From Anaerolineales bacterium (GTDB lineage Bacteria > Chloroflexota > Anaerolineae > JAAEKA01): a stretch of DNA of 64,000 nt. Positions within the stretch are counted from its first letter, which is position 1. Each line of letters opens with the position of its first letter. The stretch is taken from positions 1 to 64,000 of the forward strand of contig JACKBI010000018.1 in the NCBI GenBank assembly GCA_020634615.1, in the 5' to 3' direction. Positions 1 through 8,261 of the stretch are shown here, one piece after another. The notes under the pieces were generated by a model. It was not told the DNA's origin. It saw only the letters and a program-made list of their open reading frames with translations, and made no database searches. A program made the position numbers and the translations under genes.

Positions 1-722
1 AGCCCAGCGTCGATCCCTGCATCCAGGCTCCGAACGCGCGCTATCGCGGTGCCGAAAACCAACTCTATCGGGTGGAGGTGCATCAGGGCGGCCGGGCCGG
101 GGCTACCTTCAAGTGGTCGCGCGACAACGGCTCAGTCATCTTCCCCGTCGTCGAGATGAACGGCGTAGTCGCCACGCTGGAGCACCTGGGCCGCGACGCG
201 CGCCTGGGTCTGCAGGTGGGCGATTGGGTCGAGGTGGTCGACGACGACCAGTCCCTGCGCGGCGACCCCGGCCCCATGCTCCAGGTGGACGCCATCGACG
301 CGGTCGAGATGAAGGTGACCTTAAAGACTCGAGCCGGCGTCGCACTCCTACCCTACGACGAGACCAGCCGCAACCATCCCTACCTGCGCCGCTGGGATCA
401 CAAGACAGACCTACTGGGTGATGGTGCCGTGCTGCTGCTGGAAGACAACGCCGACCAGTGGCTGGATCTGGAGGATGGCGTACAGGTGCAATTCCAGCCG
501 GGCGGCGACTATCGCAGCGGCGACTACTGGCTGATCCCCGCGCGCACAGCTACCGGCCAGGTGGAATGGCCAGGACCGGTGGACGCGCCAGAAGCCCAAC
601 CGCCTCAAGGCATCCACCACAACATCGCGCCGCTGGCCCAGATCGAAGTCGACGCTACCGGCGTCGTAACAGTGGCCCAGGATTGCCGCCTCGTCATGAC
701 GAGCGCGATGCACGGTCTTTAA
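1..722 (+). CDS. DUF6519 domain-containing protein, 5' end cut by window edge
   Basis: The reading frame is already open at base 3 and ends with TAA at 720-722, so the true start lies outside the window; an internal GTG at 72 should not be taken as the start. The visible part begins with a Cys-Ile-Gln-Ala stretch followed by the signature YRGAENQLYRVEVHQGG and ATFKWSRDNGSV (encoded about 42-140), which I recognise as the core of the DUF6519 family. Its biochemical role is not known to me; relatives often lie near contractile phage-tail-like or injection-system genes. The C-terminal end (PPQGIHHNIAPLAQIEV) is also typical of the family. No signal peptide can be judged because the N-terminus is missing. 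The next gene follows about 50 bases later on the same strand. Confidence 0.8.
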   Translation, partial: PSVDPCIQAPNARYRGAENQLYRVEVHQGGRAGATFKWSRDNGSVIFPVVEMNGVVATLEHLGRDARLGLQVGDWVEVVDDDQSLRGDPGPMLQVDAIDAVEMKVTLKTRAGVALLPYDETSRNHPYLRRWDHKTDLLGDGAVLLLEDNADQWLDLEDGVQVQFQPGGDYRSGDYWLIPARTATGQVEWPGPVDAPEAQPPQGIHHNIAPLAQIEVDATGVVTVAQDCRLVMTSAMHGL

Positions 723-775
723 GGAGGCATTGCCTGACGCCGGGCGATCTGCGCCCAGCGTCGGTGCAACCCGCT

Positions 776-973
776 GTGACAACACAACGACGCTACCTTG
801 CTTATCTCCTCCGCCTCTGGCTCAGCGACAACGGCGGCGAGCCGGCTTGGCGCGGTTCGCTGGAGGACCCCAGTGGCAGCCGCATCGGCTTTGGCGACGC
901 GCAGAGCCTGTTTGAGTATCTGCGCCAGGAGATGGTCACTCCATCGAGCACTGCCAATGACCCGGAAGCGTAG
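776..973 (+). CDS. Small conserved hypothetical protein (about 65 aa)
   Basis: The protein has the pattern RRYLAYLLRLWLSDNGG, then WRGSLEDPSGSRIGFGDAQSLFEYLRQEM. I have seen this layout (RYLLRLW..., W-R-A/G-SLED, GF.S/D...LF.FL) as a small protein common in Chloroflexota; its function is unknown to me. The start is uncertain: GTG at 776 gives the conserved core directly, GTG at 764 adds four residues, and a strong AAGGAGG at 721-727 sits too far upstream of either (it would suit a CTG at 734). The gene follows the DUF6519 gene closely and probably shares its transcript. It converges on the opposite-strand gene ending at 1033; I see no clear terminator hairpin in the 60-base gap. Confidence 0.55.
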   Translation: MTTQRRYLAYLLRLWLSDNGGEPAWRGSLEDPSGSRIGFGDAQSLFEYLRQEMVTPSSTANDPEA

Positions 974-1032
974 TAGGAAAGTGTGGAAGCTCTTGTTGAC
1001 CTTTGGCCGACGTCGCACTAGTTGAACACTGC

Positions 1033-2229
1033 TTACATCGGTTCTCCGGGATTTAGAATCTGTGCCAGGGCGGCGGCTACTTCCGCTGCGTTGCCTTGAA
1101 TCCGCTCGACGTCGCTTTCGGCGGCGATCAGCGCATCCTCGGTGTCCTGGCTGACGTCCTGCAGCTCGCCGATGATGACCACCTGCTGGGCGTGGGTGGC
1201 CTCCTCAGCGTCGAAGCCGAAGGTGGGCTGATGGGCGACCAATACATCACGCACCTGCGAGAGATACACAGCGGTGCGCGGCGATGCCGCTGCGCCAAAC
1301 AACACATAGCGTTCCATGACCTTGCCTGCCGGCAATGGTGGACGCACCACCAGATTGACTGTGACGGCCTGCGAGCCATCGACCGTTACCGGGCTGGAGT
1401 AGACGCCTGCGCCCTCGACTACCAGCACGTAGACGCCGGCGGCGACGTTTTCGAAACGGTATTCGCCAGCGGCGTCCACGTTGGTCTGCCCGACGATCTC
1501 GCCGTCCAGCGTCAGCAGGACTCGCCGGCCCGCGCCGTTGGCCACCTCGCCGCTGATGATACTGCCGGCCGTTGCGCCCTTGGTTGCCCGCTGGAAATCG
1601 ACCTGAAACGAGTGGTGGAAGAGGGTATTGCCGGTGCCGGGTGGCTCGTCGGGGTGACCGGTGTGCATGTTGACAACCCGGTCGCTGGGCATGTCCAGCA
1701 TCTGCGCCGCGGCTACCTGCCACTTCCAAAGGGGAAAGTTGGTGCCCGGTTCGTTGAGCGGCTTGTCCACGGTGATCGTCTGCTCGCCGCCCGGCCAGGT
1801 GATGTGCGCCTTCGCGCCAAAGATACGGTTGCCGCCCTCGTCCAGCGCGTCGAGGAAGATGTGGTGGTTGCCGTGGTTTTCCGCCGAAGTCAGATGGTGG
1901 ACCCGGATCGCCTGCCAGTAGGGCGTGCCAGGCGGCACGTCGGCCGGGACGATCTCCACACCGTAGGCCGTTGCGTCGTTGATGGGTTCTGCGGGCACAT
2001 GGACCTCCCGGGTGTCGAGCAAAGTTTCTTTGGCAGGCAGCGCAGCCACGGGCACAGGTCCCGTCGCCGGCGTAGCCGCGAGGTATTCTAGCGCCGGTTC
2101 AGCCGGGGCTGCCACAGGCGTTACAGCGGCAGGCGTTGCCGGCGGCGTGGCAGTCACGGCGTCGGCAACAAGCGGTTCCTCGGGCGCGCCGCTCAACCAG
2201 AGCAGCAGGCGTTTCAGCGATGTGGTCAT
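1033..2229 (-). CDS. Hypothetical protein with a carboxypeptidase-regulatory-like domain
   Basis: This 398-residue protein has no signal peptide. Residues about 25-70 are a Pro/Ala/Thr-rich linker. Residues about 80-220 form an unrecognised globular region with several His-containing motifs (AENHGNHHIFLDALDEGG, NTLFHHSFQVDF). Residues about 225-295 match the carboxypeptidase regulatory-like/prealbumin fold: a Gly-rich start, LTLDGEIVGQTNVDAAG, YRFENVAAGVYVLVVEG. The last about 80 residues (from MERYVLFGAAAS) resemble the end of the neighbouring 943-residue protein. Its ATG overlaps that gene's TGA by four bases (2226-2229), so the two are translationally coupled. Function unknown; the composition suggests an assembly or surface protein. 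Confidence 0.7.
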   Translation of the reverse strand: MTTSLKRLLLWLSGAPEEPLVADAVTATPPATPAAVTPVAAPAEPALEYLAATPATGPVPVAALPAKETLLDTREVHVPAEPINDATAYGVEIVPADVPPGTPYWQAIRVHHLTSAENHGNHHIFLDALDEGGNRIFGAKAHITWPGGEQTITVDKPLNEPGTNFPLWKWQVAAAQMLDMPSDRVVNMHTGHPDEPPGTGNTLFHHSFQVDFQRATKGATAGSIISGEVANGAGRRVLLTLDGEIVGQTNVDAAGEYRFENVAAGVYVLVVEGAGVYSSPVTVDGSQAVTVNLVVRPPLPAGKVMERYVLFGAAASPRTAVYLSQVRDVLVAHQPTFGFDAEEATHAQQVVIIGELQDVSQDTEDALIAAESDVERIQGNAAEVAAALAQILNPGEPM

Positions 2230-5057
2230 AGGTGCAGCACCTCCGCCAGTTCAAACGGATCAGCCGGCAAGCGGGTAACGACGCTGCCACCGTCGCGCAA
2301 TGCCTGCTCTTCATCTGCGCTGACCACATCCTCGCCGCCCACGATGTCCACCGCGTCGGCGTGCATTGCTTCGCTGAGGCGCACCCCGGTGGTGATGCCA
2401 CCGGCGCGCACGTAGGGCAGCAGCAGGTCGAGCAATTGCTGGCCGCTTGGCGTGGCCGGCAGCAGCATGTAGCGCGCCAGCGGCTTGGTGGTGGCCGGCG
2501 GTTCAGGCAGCGCCAGCGAGATGCTGCCGGTGACGCCGCCGGCAACACTGACGCTCTCCGCCAGCGTCCCGACCCCCTCGACGTCGATGCGATACAGGCC
2601 CGGCTGGAGCTGTGCGAAGCGGAACTTGCCTTGCGCGTCGGTGGTCGCGCTGGCCGCCTGCGTGCCATTCTGGAGCAGCAGTAAACGCTGGCCGGGGGCG
2701 GGATCGCCGCTGTGTGTCGTTAGCGTGCCTTCCAAGGCGCCTGTGGTTGGTGCGGGATCACCGACCTGGTAGTCGAAGGTCGCGACTTCGCCGGCCGCCA
2801 GGACAACCTGGTGAATTGCACCGTGGCCCTCCAGTTCCAGCGTGAAGGTTCCGGCTGGTAATGCTTCGAAGAAATAGCTGCCATCAGCAGGCAGAACGGT
2901 GGCCCAACTGCGCGCGCCTGATTGGCCCGCCTGCTCGCCCTGCCAAAGCGTCAGCCCCAGGCCGGCGGCGTTGGAGATCTCGCCGTCCACGCTGGCTGTT
3001 CCGGGCGCTGCGCCGACGTCCTGGCGTTGGAAATTGACCTCCCAGGTGATGGGATCACCCTCGCGGCCGGGAATGTTGCTGGTCTTCAGTCCGTCGGCCA
3101 CGTCGCTGGGCGTTTGTGGATCGACCACCTTGAGCATGTATTCACCGGGGCTGTGCAGAAATTCGAAGTTGCCAGCCGCCTTGAAATGATCCTTGGGCGT
3201 GACCACGGTGGGGAAATCGGCGTGGGGCTGGGCGTTGGGCCAGAACATCTGCACCGTGACGCCGTTGAGGCCGTTGTCCGTTTCATCATGCACCACGCCG
3301 TAGAACATGCGCCTGTTGCCCGTTTCGGCCTTGTCCAACAGTCGTTTGGTGACCACGACGAAACGTTTGCCGGCGGCGGCGGGCACAGTCAGGTCCACGG
3401 TGCGGCTGTCGAAGCCGTCCAGCACAATGCCAGCTACAGCCGCATCCCAGTCACCTGCATAGACCCAATAGGAGCCTGCCGGCAAGTTTTCCACGGCGTA
3501 GTGGCCTGCGGCGTTGGTGTGGACGGTTGCCAGTTGCTCCGCTGCCCGTCCAACCGTTACGTCCATGCCGTTCTTCGGTTGCCCGCCTGAGTCGCGCACC
3601 GTACCTTCGATGCGACTCTGTGAGCTTTGCGTCACGGTGAGATCGATTTCCTGCATCTGGTCCTCTCCCAGTTCAATGTTGTCTCGCAGTACGGCCCCGC
3701 CCGACGATATCCGATAGACACCGGCGCCGAGCTTGTCAAAGAGGTATTTGCCATCGGCGGCGCTGGCGGTTGTTTTGTCGGTGGTGGATCCAACCAGTCG
3801 CAGGGACAATCCACCGGCCGCTTGCCCGGTCGCACGCCGGATCGTTCCATGGATGCCACAGGTGCCAGTTTGCAGCTCCGGCCGCACCTGCGATGGTTCG
3901 TCCTTCAACGCCTGCACCGCGGGCACCTGGCCGCTGAGGCCGAATTGCAGGTTCCAGGCGTCGGTGTACCACGACATCTGGTCCCAGGTCGGGTTGAAAT
4001 CGCCCAGCGGCTTGGACGCGATCAGCCAGGTGCAGCAGGCAAAGTACCAGGCCGGCGCGCGGCTCTGCATGAAGCGGGTGATCTCCAGCATCGCCTCTTT
4101 GTGGGTGGTGGGGTTCATCTTGGCGTAGCGATTGTCGTCGCCCCAGCCTACCACCGCGCCGCCCTCTGTGCTGATAACCGGCACATAAAAGCCCAGCGCG
4201 TCATGGATCATTTTGCCGGCCGCTTCGAAGCCGCGGAAGCAATTGGCATCGTCGAGGATCGTCGCCCCGGGGTTCTTGTTGCGCGCGCGTGTTTCGTTGA
4301 CTATTTCCCGCGGGCGGCCATCCCAGCCCCAGCGGTTGAATTTGCCGTAATCTTCGGCGCTGATGGGTATGCCCTGCGCCACGATTTCGTCGTAGGTCAG
4401 GTCACTATGAGCCCAGGCCGCCAGTTCGTCGTACTCGGCTTGTGTCACCGGCTGGCCGGTCTGGTTGACCGGGTCATCGGGGTAGTCCAGTGGGTGGTTG
4501 AGGGTATAGTTGTGGATGGCAACCCAGCAACCGTTCTCGAACAGGTCACGCCGCCCCTTCTGAACCACCAGCGACACGGGGTTGTCGGAAGAGCCGGGCC
4601 CCATGGGCGGCAATGCCAGCAGCCCGCCGCGGGCCAGCACCCCGTCTGCATCGCGAATGAAGTTTTCGACCACGACATCCAACCAGTTGAACGGCCGCGA
4701 GTTGTTGCGCCACTCAGCTGGCAGATCAGGTTCATTGTTGGCCTCGAAATAGCGCACGCCGAACTCCACGTAGCGGCTGACTGTTTCCATCTCGCGGCCG
4801 GACATGCGATGCGGGTTGAGTTGGGGGAAATAGAAGCGGATCACCGGCATGATGTCGGCCGCCACCAGTTTGCGGCACAGGGCCATGGCCGAGCCGCCGC
4901 CATCATCCAGCACCTTGAGCCACTTGATCTTCATCGCGCGCAGTTGATCGACCCAGTGGTCGATGCTGGGCGTCACGGCGTCGTTGTAAAGGAGAGTAGA
5001 CCAGTGGAGTCCCCGGCCGTTGTCGTCCCTGGGTCGTGGGAAGTCTTCAATGCGCAT
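2226..5057 (-). CDS. Glycosidase-like TIM-barrel protein with multiple carboxypeptidase-regulatory-like repeats
   Basis: In this 943-residue protein, residues 1 to about 385 look like a clan GH-A type barrel. FEANNEPDLP places a candidate acid/base Glu at 109 and VISTEGG a candidate nucleophile Glu at 298; the spacing suits strands 4 and 7, but the family is not identified. From about 400 to 850 come roughly five prealbumin-like modules, each with a 'DG.Y.F..L..G.Y.I' turn (for example AADGKYLFDKLGAGVYRI). The last 80 residues match the C-terminus of the 398-residue neighbour. There is no signal peptide. ATG at 5057 is preceded by AGGAGA at good spacing. A promoter lies at 5109-5137. It is first in a two-gene operon and divergent from another NEP/TEYG-type barrel gene. 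Confidence 0.75.
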   Translation of the reverse strand: MRIEDFPRPRDDNGRGLHWSTLLYNDAVTPSIDHWVDQLRAMKIKWLKVLDDGGGSAMALCRKLVAADIMPVIRFYFPQLNPHRMSGREMETVSRYVEFGVRYFEANNEPDLPAEWRNNSRPFNWLDVVVENFIRDADGVLARGGLLALPPMGPGSSDNPVSLVVQKGRRDLFENGCWVAIHNYTLNHPLDYPDDPVNQTGQPVTQAEYDELAAWAHSDLTYDEIVAQGIPISAEDYGKFNRWGWDGRPREIVNETRARNKNPGATILDDANCFRGFEAAGKMIHDALGFYVPVISTEGGAVVGWGDDNRYAKMNPTTHKEAMLEITRFMQSRAPAWYFACCTWLIASKPLGDFNPTWDQMSWYTDAWNLQFGLSGQVPAVQALKDEPSQVRPELQTGTCGIHGTIRRATGQAAGGLSLRLVGSTTDKTTASAADGKYLFDKLGAGVYRISSGGAVLRDNIELGEDQMQEIDLTVTQSSQSRIEGTVRDSGGQPKNGMDVTVGRAAEQLATVHTNAAGHYAVENLPAGSYWVYAGDWDAAVAGIVLDGFDSRTVDLTVPAAAGKRFVVVTKRLLDKAETGNRRMFYGVVHDETDNGLNGVTVQMFWPNAQPHADFPTVVTPKDHFKAAGNFEFLHSPGEYMLKVVDPQTPSDVADGLKTSNIPGREGDPITWEVNFQRQDVGAAPGTASVDGEISNAAGLGLTLWQGEQAGQSGARSWATVLPADGSYFFEALPAGTFTLELEGHGAIHQVVLAAGEVATFDYQVGDPAPTTGALEGTLTTHSGDPAPGQRLLLLQNGTQAASATTDAQGKFRFAQLQPGLYRIDVEGVGTLAESVSVAGGVTGSISLALPEPPATTKPLARYMLLPATPSGQQLLDLLLPYVRAGGITTGVRLSEAMHADAVDIVGGEDVVSADEEQALRDGGSVVTRLPADPFELAEVLHL

Positions 5058-5108
5058 GTGGCGCGTCTCCTGGGTGCGGTGATGGACGAGTGGTGCGTTG
5101 ACGCCCGG

Positions 5109-5137
5109 AGTGTAACATACCGGCGCGGGACCGTCAA
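5109..5137 (-). promoter_or_regulatory. Sigma70-type promoter for the 943-aa gene
   Basis: On the minus strand, TTGACG (5137-5132) and TACACT (5114-5109) are separated by exactly 17 bases. The start codon follows 51 bases after the -10 box. It is back to back with the plus-strand promoter at 5158-5186. Confidence 0.6.
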
Positions 5138-5157
5138 GAGCGACGACATTTCATCCC

Positions 5158-5186
5158 TTGACAGCGCCTCGAAGCGGCGCGATAAT
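5158..5186 (+). promoter_or_regulatory. Sigma70-type promoter for the secreted-protein operon
   Basis: TTGACA (5158-5163) and GATAAT (5181-5186) are 17 bases apart. The spacer itself is a dyad, GCGCC-N7-GGCGC, filling 5164-5180, which is a plausible repressor site. The first start codon downstream is ATG 5270. Confidence 0.6.
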
Positions 5187-5269
5187 TCAGACATCCTGTG
5201 GTGAATTCTTGACGGTGGAAAAGCGGGTACGGACGTTGGCCAACAGTGGCCGGGCAAAGGAGGGTCGTT

Positions 5270-6865
5270 ATGTCAGACAGTCGCTTCAACACTCGCGGCG
5301 GATTACGCAAGGGAGCAGCGCTTCTGCTGCTGCTGGCGTCGTTGGTTGTTGCGACAGCGCTGATGTTCTTGACGCCGTCCCCAACCGGGCTGGCGCAGCG
5401 TCCAGGAGACACATCAACTGTCATCTCGCCGATCCGCACCCCCACGCACACCCCTGTTCCTCGTGCGACACCGACCGTTTACAACATCCAGCCGATTACC
5501 GACGAAACCGTTTGGCTGGCGCTGCAAGGGCGCTATCGTTGGTTGGAGACGCCTGAAGCCACCAGGCAGCCTGAAGCAGGCCAACGAGCACCGGATGTGC
5601 CCTTCACCTACGTCATGCCGCTGGCGATGAACGACTATTCGCTGCGCAACATTGGCTGGAAGGGGTTCGGGCTGGGATCTGGTATCCCCGTCGACGTAGC
5701 AGCCATGAAGAGCGCCTGGTACTATAGCTGGGGACCCAACGAAACCCGTCTGCCGGAGCCGGAGTTCCTGCCCATGGTCTGGTGCGCCGACAAGGGTGGC
5801 GAGAACCCAAGTGGCGAAGTGCATTGGAGTCCGGCGGCCGTGGCGGATCGCGCCAGGCGGTTTCCGGGACGCATCTGGTTGATCTACAACGAGCCGGACT
5901 TTCCCGCCGACGCTAACAAGAAGAATGCGCCGCCGACGGAGTACTATATGTCACAGTGCGGCTTGGTGCTGTGCGAAATGGTCAACGCCCAATGGGGAAC
6001 GGTGACGCCGGTGCCGACACCAACAGTGCCGACGGGGACGCCACCGCCAACGTGGACACCCACCCCCACGTTCACTCCGGTCTATCTTTGCGGCTGGTCC
6101 ACCACGACACCAACGCCGACCAACTATCCTGAGATGGTAACCAAGTCGGCGCAACTGGCCGCCGACCGCTACGCTGAGATCTATAAGGTCATCAAACAAG
6201 CGGATCCGTCGGCGTCGGTTTATTGCTGTGGCGCCTTCTTCACACGAGAAGGACCAACCGCTTGGTGGGAGGCTTTCATCGCGCGCCTCAAAGCGGAACA
6301 CCCCGACGTTACCATCGATGGCGTCCACACTCACGTCTACGGTTGGACTGGGAGTACGTCTGACGATACCGATCCATCCGGTCTAGATGTATGTGGAAGA
6401 AAGCGGGATTTTCAGTACTGGTGGCAAGATTGCCTGAAGAAAAACCTGATCGGCTACTGGAACAACGTCCACAACTGTGCATCGACCGATTGCGACATGA
6501 CGCGCGGCAAGCCATTGTTGGTCACGGAGTACGGCTATCTGGGAGGACCTAACACCGGTGCCGCGCCTCCAACCAGCCAGGCTAACGTAAGGGATTCGCT
6601 GATGGTTCCCATAGCCAACTTTTTCGCCACATCAGGCGAAAATCCGGGCTATACGGGCATCGCCTGGTTCGTCACGACATCGGACGATCCAAATACCTCC
6701 CCTCTGACCTTTCTTTTCTCCATTCTGCCTTCTCCCACCCCTAAACCTATTGGCAGTCTGACACCTACTCCTACTTACACGCCCAAGTTCACTCTGACGG
6801 CTACAACTGTGCTAGGAGGCAAGTGGAGAAGCTATACCACGCCGACGCCGACGCTGTGGCCGTGA
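5270..6865 (+). CDS. Secreted clan GH-A-like glycosidase homologue with Thr-Pro linkers
   Basis: The 531-residue protein has a signal anchor or signal peptide at about 13-43 (hydrophobic LLLLLASLVVATALMFL). A Thr/Pro linker spans about 55-70, followed by a barrel-like region. WLIYNEPDFPAD gives a candidate acid/base Glu208 and LLVTEYGYLGG a candidate nucleophile Glu420. A second Thr-Pro stretch (about 246-270) is inserted within the catalytic region and a third is at the C-terminus, which is unusual. The ATG at 5270 is preferred over GTG 5246 because AGGAGG lies just upstream of it. It heads a run of four plus-strand genes for exported proteins. Substrate unknown. The divergent 943-residue protein has the same NEPD and TE-G signatures without an export signal. 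Confidence 0.65.
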   Translation: MSDSRFNTRGGLRKGAALLLLLASLVVATALMFLTPSPTGLAQRPGDTSTVISPIRTPTHTPVPRATPTVYNIQPITDETVWLALQGRYRWLETPEATRQPEAGQRAPDVPFTYVMPLAMNDYSLRNIGWKGFGLGSGIPVDVAAMKSAWYYSWGPNETRLPEPEFLPMVWCADKGGENPSGEVHWSPAAVADRARRFPGRIWLIYNEPDFPADANKKNAPPTEYYMSQCGLVLCEMVNAQWGTVTPVPTPTVPTGTPPPTWTPTPTFTPVYLCGWSTTTPTPTNYPEMVTKSAQLAADRYAEIYKVIKQADPSASVYCCGAFFTREGPTAWWEAFIARLKAEHPDVTIDGVHTHVYGWTGSTSDDTDPSGLDVCGRKRDFQYWWQDCLKKNLIGYWNNVHNCASTDCDMTRGKPLLVTEYGYLGGPNTGAAPPTSQANVRDSLMVPIANFFATSGENPGYTGIAWFVTTSDDPNTSPLTFLFSILPSPTPKPIGSLTPTPTYTPKFTLTATTVLGGKWRSYTTPTPTLWP

Positions 6866-6875
6866 GGGGATCGCA

Positions 6876-8261
6876 ATGTCCAATTGGTGCTGCTTTCTCG
6901 AACGCTTCCGTCCTTTCTGGACCATTGTGTGCGGGTGCCTGATGGTGGTGGTTCCAGTGCCTGCTGGAGACCAATCGCTCCTTTTTCCGCCTTGTCCGAG
7001 ACAAGATGGTTATTTCTTGACTGCTTCACCCTGGTATGCCCAAGATCACACGCTGTTTCTATCGCATATCCATCCTGGAGGTATTTGGCGAAGTGATGAT
7101 GCAGGAACCACTTGGACTGGCATTGTGGAAATGTCCCAATTTGATGGTTTCCGGTTCGGACCGGTCACAATCGTACCTGTAGAGTCGGCTTCTGGGTTTC
7201 AGTTGTATAACGACTGGACATATCTTCCTGATATCTTCGTGACTGCTCGGCTGCTGTGGTACAGTGCCAACAGCGGAGTGATGTGGCAAGCGCGCACACC
7301 AAGCCACGGCGAAGGTCTCAATGATATGTATCCAACAAATGATCCTGGAACGATGTATGCCCTAGAGCCTAGTTCACCGTGGTGGCCTTCTAGCGGGATA
7401 TGGCGCACCACGAACGGGGCACGTTCTTGGATTGAAGTATGGAATAGCACGGAAGCAGGATGGTTAGCGGTCGCACCCAACTTTCTCCAAGACCACACGG
7501 TGTTCGCCTCACTCCGTGAGCGATCGCCAGAGTTGGGGTCACCTGTCATTGTCTCGACCGACGGCGGAGAGATGTGGCAGGGAGCAGGAGGCGGCGACCT
7601 TTGCGATGAGGCCGCTGGTAGTGTGCAGATATCCTCCCGCTTTACGCAGGACCACACTCTGTTTGTCCACCAGGCCAGTTCGCTGTTCAAGAGCCAGGAT
7701 GCCGGCGAATCGTGGGCAGTGGTGTTTCCCCGCGACCGACCGCACTGCCAGCCAGGGGTGCTGGCACCGACTGCGGACAGCTACAAACTGTCGTCCAACT
7801 TCGGCCAGGATCACACACTCTACATGGTGACGACCGGGCCCAACGATGACCACCGGTTGCTGGTTTCGGGGGATGGCGGCGCCACCTGGACTTTCCAATC
7901 CAGCGTGAGCCAATCACCCTCGTTGCTCTGGGTGCTGCCGGCAGCGGAGAACCGTGGCGGAAGTGAAACTGACGACACTGGTAACGCCTTGTTCGCTGGC
8001 GCGATGGCGGAGGGGACTTCGGCGTCCAGTGGACTTGGTGCGGCAGCGCCGAAGAGCAACTGGACAGCTTTTCTGCCGCTGGTCAACTGGAGCGCGGCGC
8101 AACCCACAGCCAGACCCTTCACGCTATTCATCAAGGCGAGGAATGAAATGGACGAGTCTACCTACTACCGCTCCGACGATGGCGGTCTGAGTTGGGCATG
8201 TATGTTGTTGCCCACCGTCCAGCCGCCGGGGCGGACACGCTATCTGGGAGAGGGACGATGA
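6876..8261 (+). CDS. BNR-repeat beta-propeller protein, copy 1
   Basis: This is a 461-residue protein of BNR/sortilin-like repeats. The unit is an aromatic strand '(F/Y)xQDHTLF' followed about 20-30 residues later by 'S.DGG.TW'; at least four QDHT strands are visible. A hydrophobic N-terminal segment (about 12-31) may be a signal peptide, though it is less classical than in copy 2. The phrase NWTAFLPLVNWS near residue 396 resembles the FLPLV motif common in exported Chloroflexota proteins. Its TGA overlaps the ATG of the next gene. It is closely related to the following gene, with very high DNA identity in the 3' half. The role is probably surface or extracellular; no catalytic residues were recognised. 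Confidence 0.7.
   Translation: MSNWCCFLERFRPFWTIVCGCLMVVVPVPAGDQSLLFPPCPRQDGYFLTASPWYAQDHTLFLSHIHPGGIWRSDDAGTTWTGIVEMSQFDGFRFGPVTIVPVESASGFQLYNDWTYLPDIFVTARLLWYSANSGVMWQARTPSHGEGLNDMYPTNDPGTMYALEPSSPWWPSSGIWRTTNGARSWIEVWNSTEAGWLAVAPNFLQDHTVFASLRERSPELGSPVIVSTDGGEMWQGAGGGDLCDEAAGSVQISSRFTQDHTLFVHQASSLFKSQDAGESWAVVFPRDRPHCQPGVLAPTADSYKLSSNFGQDHTLYMVTTGPNDDHRLLVSGDGGATWTFQSSVSQSPSLLWVLPAAENRGGSETDDTGNALFAGAMAEGTSASSGLGAAAPKSNWTAFLPLVNWSAAQPTARPFTLFIKARNEMDESTYYRSDDGGLSWACMLLPTVQPPGRTRYLGEGR

Noticed and set aside
458..973. Longer frame beginning at 458 for the small conserved protein
   Set aside because: Residues before about 776 overlap the DUF6519 coding sequence in another frame and show no family similarity; only the last 65 residues match the conserved pattern.
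1096..2091. 331-codon plus-strand frame opposite the 398-aa gene
   Set aside because: It is the complement of a GC-rich real gene; the protein has no recognisable domain and shows the His/Gly/Arg-rich look of antisense frames.
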